Source of the DNA: Bryopsis sp. KO-2023
Taxonomy: Eukaryota; Chlorophyta; Ulvophyceae; Bryopsidales; Bryopsidaceae
DNA length: 64,000 nucleotides
NCBI GenBank assembly: GCA_030272585.1
Contig: BSYQ01000009.1
Span: 3,348,001-3,412,000 of the forward strand
Reading direction: 5' to 3'
Below, piece after piece: positions 59,988 to 64,000 of this stretch. Numbering within the stretch: position 1 is the first letter of the stretch; every line of letters starts with the position of its first letter. The translations under genes were made by a program, and so were the position numbers. The notes beneath the pieces are model-generated. The model did not search any database and had not been told where the DNA came from. It saw only the letters and a list, made by a program, of their open reading frames with translations.

Positions 59988-60201
59988 CGTTGACGTCCCA
60001 GCATCGAGTCGATCGGTTGCCAGAAACTGGGAGTTGTGTCTCTGCTGGACATTATTCGTTTACGTAAACCACTCCATGAATGTACGGCTTTTTTCCAGAT
60101 TTATACGACACTCGCAAATTCGACGCTTGGACTTCATTGCTCTTCTTCTGTCTCACCCTCCACTTCGACACCACGTTCGAAATTTGCGCCGCAACTTGTG
60201 G
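59988..60201. promoter_or_regulatory. Short divergent region upstream of PLK4
   Basis: About 214 bases separate the PLK4 start from the first possible codon of a small plus-strand gene. It may be a bidirectional promoter if that gene is real. Confidence 0.35.
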
Positions 60202-60911
60202 ATGTCAGGAAAGCCTCCGATTGAAGAACCTGTGGTGTCGCAGGTTAGCCATCAGTGAAACATTGTCCAAAGGTCTGCTGATGAAACCAAGATTCCGCGT
60301 TTTGGCGCTAATGTTCTGTGCACCTGATATAGGGTGGAGTATCCCGGGCGTTTCGCGTATTGAATTTCGAGCTCTTTGCGGTAAGAAGATTGGTTAGCGG
60401 TGCCTGCGCACCCACGTGCATGTTTTTGACGTTTAGAAACATATTTTCTTTTCTTGAGGGACCTGTGATAAGCTGCTGGCAAGGTTTGGCAGCATCCTTG
60501 GTTGCCTACCTGACCTCCCCCACTTCACCCCCCCCCCCAAAAAAAAAAAGAAGAAGAGAAACGAAAATTGACTAAAGGTTCAGTGTTAGTAATGGTTTAT
60601 TAATTTCAGAAAAAAGTACATGAGCTGCGGTTGCCATCCCTTAAGTTAGAAGATCTCAATTGTTTGGATGTTGCTTCATTTCGAGATTTGATTCAGGATT
60701 AAACCCTGAAGCAAAAGGTAAATCTTTTCGAGTGTACACTCCCTGATGCTCATTTTTCTCTAATATCTGTGTGTTTGTGCTTTTTTTCTGCAGAAACCTA
60801 CTCAAAGAATCAAAACACTTTCTTACGCTGGGACAGCCTTGGCTGCAGGATTCTTAGGATATTTGGTATATTGCAAAGAACAGCAACCCCCCCCCAAGGC
60901 CAAACGCTAGG
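60202..60911 (+). CDS. Candidate small gene with in-frame TAA before a membrane-helix exon
   Basis: Three possible exons share one frame: 60202-60243 (MSGKPPIEEPVVSQ), 60610-60717 and 60794-60911. The second reads KKVHELRLPSLKLEDLNC... and meets TAA at 60700-60702. Translation beyond it would give TLKQK and then a basic helix-containing segment (RIKTLSYAGTALAAGFLG, YLVYCKEQQPPPKAKR) ending in TAG at 60909-60911. If the stop is real, the product is a 44-residue peptide. If the stop is spliced out, read through or an assembly error, it is a protein of near 87 residues with one membrane segment. No family is recognised. Splice sites are good (CAG/GTTAGC, TTTCAG, AAG/GTAAAT, CTGCAG), which is the main support. 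Confidence 0.35.
60528..60549. repeat. C11-A11 homopolymer junction
   Basis: A C run followed directly by an A run in the probable first intron of the small candidate gene. Confidence 0.9.
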
Positions 60912-61177
60912 TGAGTTTACCCATCCACCGAAAGATTTAATTTGCTTTTTTTTTGCGGTCGACGAATCTCTTTCCTACATTCTTCGCTACACTCATAATC
61001 AAAGTCGACTAAAAAAATAAAAGAAAAGCTAAATTGTCTTGCACTGAAATTTTTTTCCAGTTGTATGCAAGTCGGCTGTCCATTCGCCGTATTCTTCCTC
61101 AGAGCCCGAGGTCAAAACAAATGAGTGCTTCTTGAAATGCTGGATGCGCGTATTTCTCTGAATGCAGGGTTTGCAAC

Positions 61178-62770
61178 ATGCTGTCTCGCTTCGCAAGAAT
61201 GAAGCGCGCCTGCGACCAGATGCTTGCCCACACTTCTTCTTCAGGCAGGGCATGCTCGACCAATTCACCCCTGGGGGAACTCTCGAAAAATGCAGAGCCC
61301 GGGAAAGCATTCGGGGTGTTCTCCAAAATGCCGTTCCCCGAACCCCCACCTCAAACCCCAGCCACAGCACCCGCAGTCAAATCGTCCTGGTCAAAAACCC
61401 TGAATATGATAGGAAACACGCTCTTTTTCGGAACGCTGGGCACTGGGGGGTATTTCGGGTATTACACATATGCTTACGATCAGAATGAGGTGAAAGACAT
61501 CATAGAGGAGAGGAAAAAGTCAAACGTGCCGGGCATTTCGCTGTGGTGCTCCCTCATGGAGTTTTATCTCGAGAAAAGGACCTATTTCGAAGGGGAAATC
61601 GACAGCTTTTCGAAACCTAGGCAAGACACCTTGCTCCCCGACCAATACCATCCCCACAAGAAAACTCTCGTGCTCGATTTGGACGATCTTTTGGTGCATT
61701 CGGATTGGACGAGAGAAAGGGGGTGGAAAGTTTTGAAGAGGCCGGGGCTGGAGGCATTCCTCAGGGTGAGCTTTGTCTCAAGTGGGTGCTGGTTATTCCT
61801 TCCAATGAAATCTTGCTTTTCACCCAAATATGAAAACTTTTGTCGCAAAAAACGACCTTGGTTGCCTCCTGCACATATCCTCGTTCGTTAAACACTCCAT
61901 ATTTTTTAATTTATTTTCTTCCCCCTTTCTCTCCCTGAAAATCATTCAAGTTTTTTCGATCCAAGGATAGGAATCGCTGCACCACCAGCTTTGCAATCAA
62001 CGCATGTTCTCTTGGCCTTGACTTCACCTGCCCAATGCGTTAATCGATTGTTTCTGTTCCAGGAAATCTTGCCATATTTCGAAGTGGTTGTGTATTCGGA
62101 CCAGCTCTTCACATATGTGGACCCCATCATGGACCAGATGGACCCAGCTAGAATGATGTACAGATTGCACAGGGCAGACACGCTCTATGTAGACGGAAAG
62201 CATGTGAGGGACCTGTCGAGGCTGGGAAGAGAAATGGACAAGGTAAATAACAAAATTTGTTGATTTCTCCTGGCGAAATCCTCAGATAATTGCCCTTCCA
62301 TCGTTCTAGTGTTGGGGTCCTTGGGAGCATTTCTCGACACTTTGTCCGTTGTTTCGACTTAGATGATCTATAGCAATCGACAGGTCCATAGCAGGAAGTT
62401 TTGGCCATATCCGAATCGTTGCAATTCATACGTTTGTGCGATTTGACGGTGTATGTTTGTTCGCCGCCCCTCCCCTTCCCAACAGGTTCTTATGGTGTCG
62501 GCAAAACCAGATGCTTGGGCTAAGCACCCCGAAAACACTCTCAAGCTTGCTCCTTGGAAGGGCGACGCTGGGGATACCATGCTGCTGGACTTGATTCCGT
62601 TTCTCAAATTTGCAGCCCAGAGAGTGGGGCTGGACATGAGGAATTTGGTGGATGTTTATGATGGAAAAGACATTCCTGCCACGTTCAGAACCAGAATGCA
62701 AGAGTTGGGTGCTCAGCAACAAAAGTCGCAAGCCTCCCGAGGTTTCCTGGGGGCTTACTTGCAGCGATGA
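61178..62770 (+). CDS. TIM50: TIM50-like mitochondrial import receptor subunit
   Basis: TIM50 is a subunit of the TIM23 presequence translocase in the mitochondrial inner membrane. Three exons, 61178-61765, 62063-62242 and 62486-62770, give 350 residues ending in TGA. A basic presequence (MLSRFARMKRACDQMLAH) starts the protein, a membrane helix lies at about residue 80-100 (IGNTLFFGTLGTGGYFGYY). The HAD/FCP1-like domain has TLVLDLDDLLVHSDWTRERG, where the first Asp of the DxDx(T/V) motif is kept as in TIM50 proteins, then ILPYFEVVVYSDQLFTYVDP, KHVRDLSRLGREMDKV and GDTMLLDLIPFL. Phosphatase activity is not expected. The start was chosen at the Met opening the presequence. Confidence 0.93.
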
Positions 62771-64000
62771 GAAGGGTTCTTTTTTTATGTGTTTTTTTCA
62801 GTTGGGCTAATCAATCCCCCTACCTTTTGCCTGATTGAAAAAGTCTTTTTTTCACTTTCCCCTTTCTTGATCTATAATGCACGAAGCGGTTTCGAAGAAA
62901 AAAAAGGGAAGAGAAAAAGGGGTGGAAAAAAGGTGGTGGTTTGATTTTGGTTCGATGGGGGAGAAGGTGGGGATTTTATTGTACGGTTTGCAGAATATTT
63001 TTTTTGTTTTTTTTTCTCTTCAGAAAAAAATACCAGCAAAGGTTTGCTGAAAATTGGGGTCGGTGACTTTTTTTTTTTGAAATGAAAAAAAGGAGGAAAA
63101 AGGTTGCAGTCCATGTTTTGTTGTTTTGGCTGTTTTTTTCCTCTCTGGTGATGGAATGGGGGAAAAAAAAAGAAATAGTACGGTTGATAGATAATTTGGG
63201 GGGAGGGGGGGGGGGGGGGGATTTGATGATATTTCTTCTCTGAAAAGGAGGGGGGGGAAGATCGTGGCATTGAGAGGATATAAGATTTGGAAAAAAAAAG
63301 AAACAAAAGTTTGGCTTTAGTTTGCAGGTTCTGGACCTGCATGGTTTTATAGATTCAGAAGAAAGAGGAAAAATGTTCCTTCTTCCTTTGCATCCGAAGT
63401 GTTCAAAGGTTGCGAGACAATCGATTGCATTTCTTGGGGGGTGGCTTTTTGGTTAATGGTGTAGTGAGGCTTGGCATGATCTGATGGAGAGCATCCAACC
63501 GAGAATGGAGGGAAAAGCAGGAAGCATTTTTCCCCTGTGTGAAACCCGAGCGTGGCTTGTCTTCAAACTCAAGCAGGGTATCACCATCGACCAGAAATTC
63601 AATTATTCGACCACATCGTCGTTGCTGACGTCCATTCATCAACCCAAATCATTGTCAGACTCTCTGCAATTCTTCTTTCGATCTCTTTAGGCCTTGTCCA
63701 AAGAGCAAACCTTCCACTCTGGAGGAAAATGTGGGCCTCACTCAGAGATTCAGCATTCATATACAAAATCCAGCAAAAATAAAACATCCGCCAGTTTTTT
63801 CCTCAAACGATCTTCGGAATGTTGATCGATCGTTTTAGATCGTTTGAGGTGTTATGACTTTTGTTCAGTTGGTTTCAACCACCAAGTCAACATGCGAAAA
63901 AAGAAAAAAAATATCGAAAAGAGATCAAAACAGCATTTCATGAAAGTGCCAACTGCTCAAGAAATACAGTGGCAATTAAAAAGGAAGAAATGTATACAAA
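62771..64000. other. 3' flank of TIM50 and unassigned DNA to the window end
   Basis: The stretch 62771-63350 is rich in T and G runs. From 63400 to 63790 open frames exist on both strands, including a minus-strand segment RIAESLTMIWVDEW, but none matches a family I know and splice partners are not evident. A perfect inverted repeat lies at 63801-63849. Confidence 0.5.
63801..63849. repeat. 13-bp perfect inverted repeat
   Basis: Arms 63801-63813 and 63837-63849 (CCTCAAACGATCT and its complement) flank a 23-base loop containing GATCGATCG. It could form a hairpin in DNA or RNA. Confidence 0.85.

Noticed and set aside
60700-60702. TAA read as an amino acid (variant genetic code)
   Set aside because: CURT1 and the TPR gene end cleanly at TAA, and TAG and TGA also end conserved proteins, so the code is standard.
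1-64000. CRISPR arrays, bacterial operons or an intact transposon
   Set aside because: No regularly spaced repeats, no polycistronic runs of genes and no transposase or reverse-transcriptase frame were seen.

Overview
The window looks like nuclear DNA of a photosynthetic eukaryote. Every recognisable protein gene is broken into several exons with GT..AG introns whose 3' ends are usually T-rich. The tRNA is of nuclear type. Plastid-directed proteins (magnesium chelatase subunit D, CURT1, a plastid TPR protein, a SnoaL-like protein and a small plastid membrane protein) begin with simple basic, Ser/Arg-rich transit peptides and no preceding signal peptide, so a primary plastid is likely. The set of genes (CHLD, CURT1, plant-type TPR protein, PLK4 with polo boxes) suggests a green alga that may build centrioles. 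The absence of strong GC bias and the high intron density would fit an early-diverging green or streptophyte alga, but the exact lineage is inference. TAA, TAG and TGA all end genes here, so the code is standard.

Layout: 1-2.7 kb, the 3' part of a SET-domain lysine methyltransferase gene (+); 4.0-9.4 kb, a 12-exon M1 aminopeptidase of the PepN type (+); 10.1-11.0 kb, a BolA gene (-); 12.0-12.6 kb, a plastid membrane protein (-), head to head with 12.8-16.9 kb, a continuous reading frame that joins a secreted ShKT domain to an aldo/keto reductase (+); 17.3-20.1 kb, a REI1/ZNF622 60S-subunit maturation factor with damaged zinc fingers (-), head to head with 20.5-25.5 kb CHLD (+); 25.5-29.7 kb, a gene-poor A/T- and pyrimidine-rich stretch; 29.7-31.1 kb, a BTB/POZ protein (-); 32.8-33.5 kb, a SnoaL-like plastid protein (-); 33.8 kb, tRNA-Leu(UAA) (+); 34.3-36.1 kb, the spliceosomal protein SNU23 (-), head to head with 36.5-38.5 kb, the exon-junction protein Y14 (+); 39.5-40.6 kb, a secreted Ala/Cys-rich protein (-); 41.4-42.7 kb CURT1 (+); 43.8-47.5 kb GMP synthase (-), head to head with 47.9-49.8 kb, a plastid TPR protein (+); 50.9-53.1 kb, an F-box/LRR protein (-); 54.4-60.0 kb PLK4 (-), head to head with a doubtful small gene at 60.2-60.9 kb (+); 61.2-62.8 kb TIM50 (+).

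Exon models were built by hand from splice signals, reading frame and family similarity. For most complete genes the exon lengths add up to an exact multiple of three. No prokaryote-style operons, CRISPR arrays or intact transposons are visible. The most unusual points are the ShKT-aldo/keto reductase fusion frame, the loss of zinc ligands in every finger of the REI1 protein, composite T(n)G(n) homopolymer junctions of fixed polarity scattered through introns and spacers, a diverged inverted pair of ~280-bp dispersed repeats, and several perfect inverted repeats in non-coding DNA. Individual splice positions could be off by a few bases.
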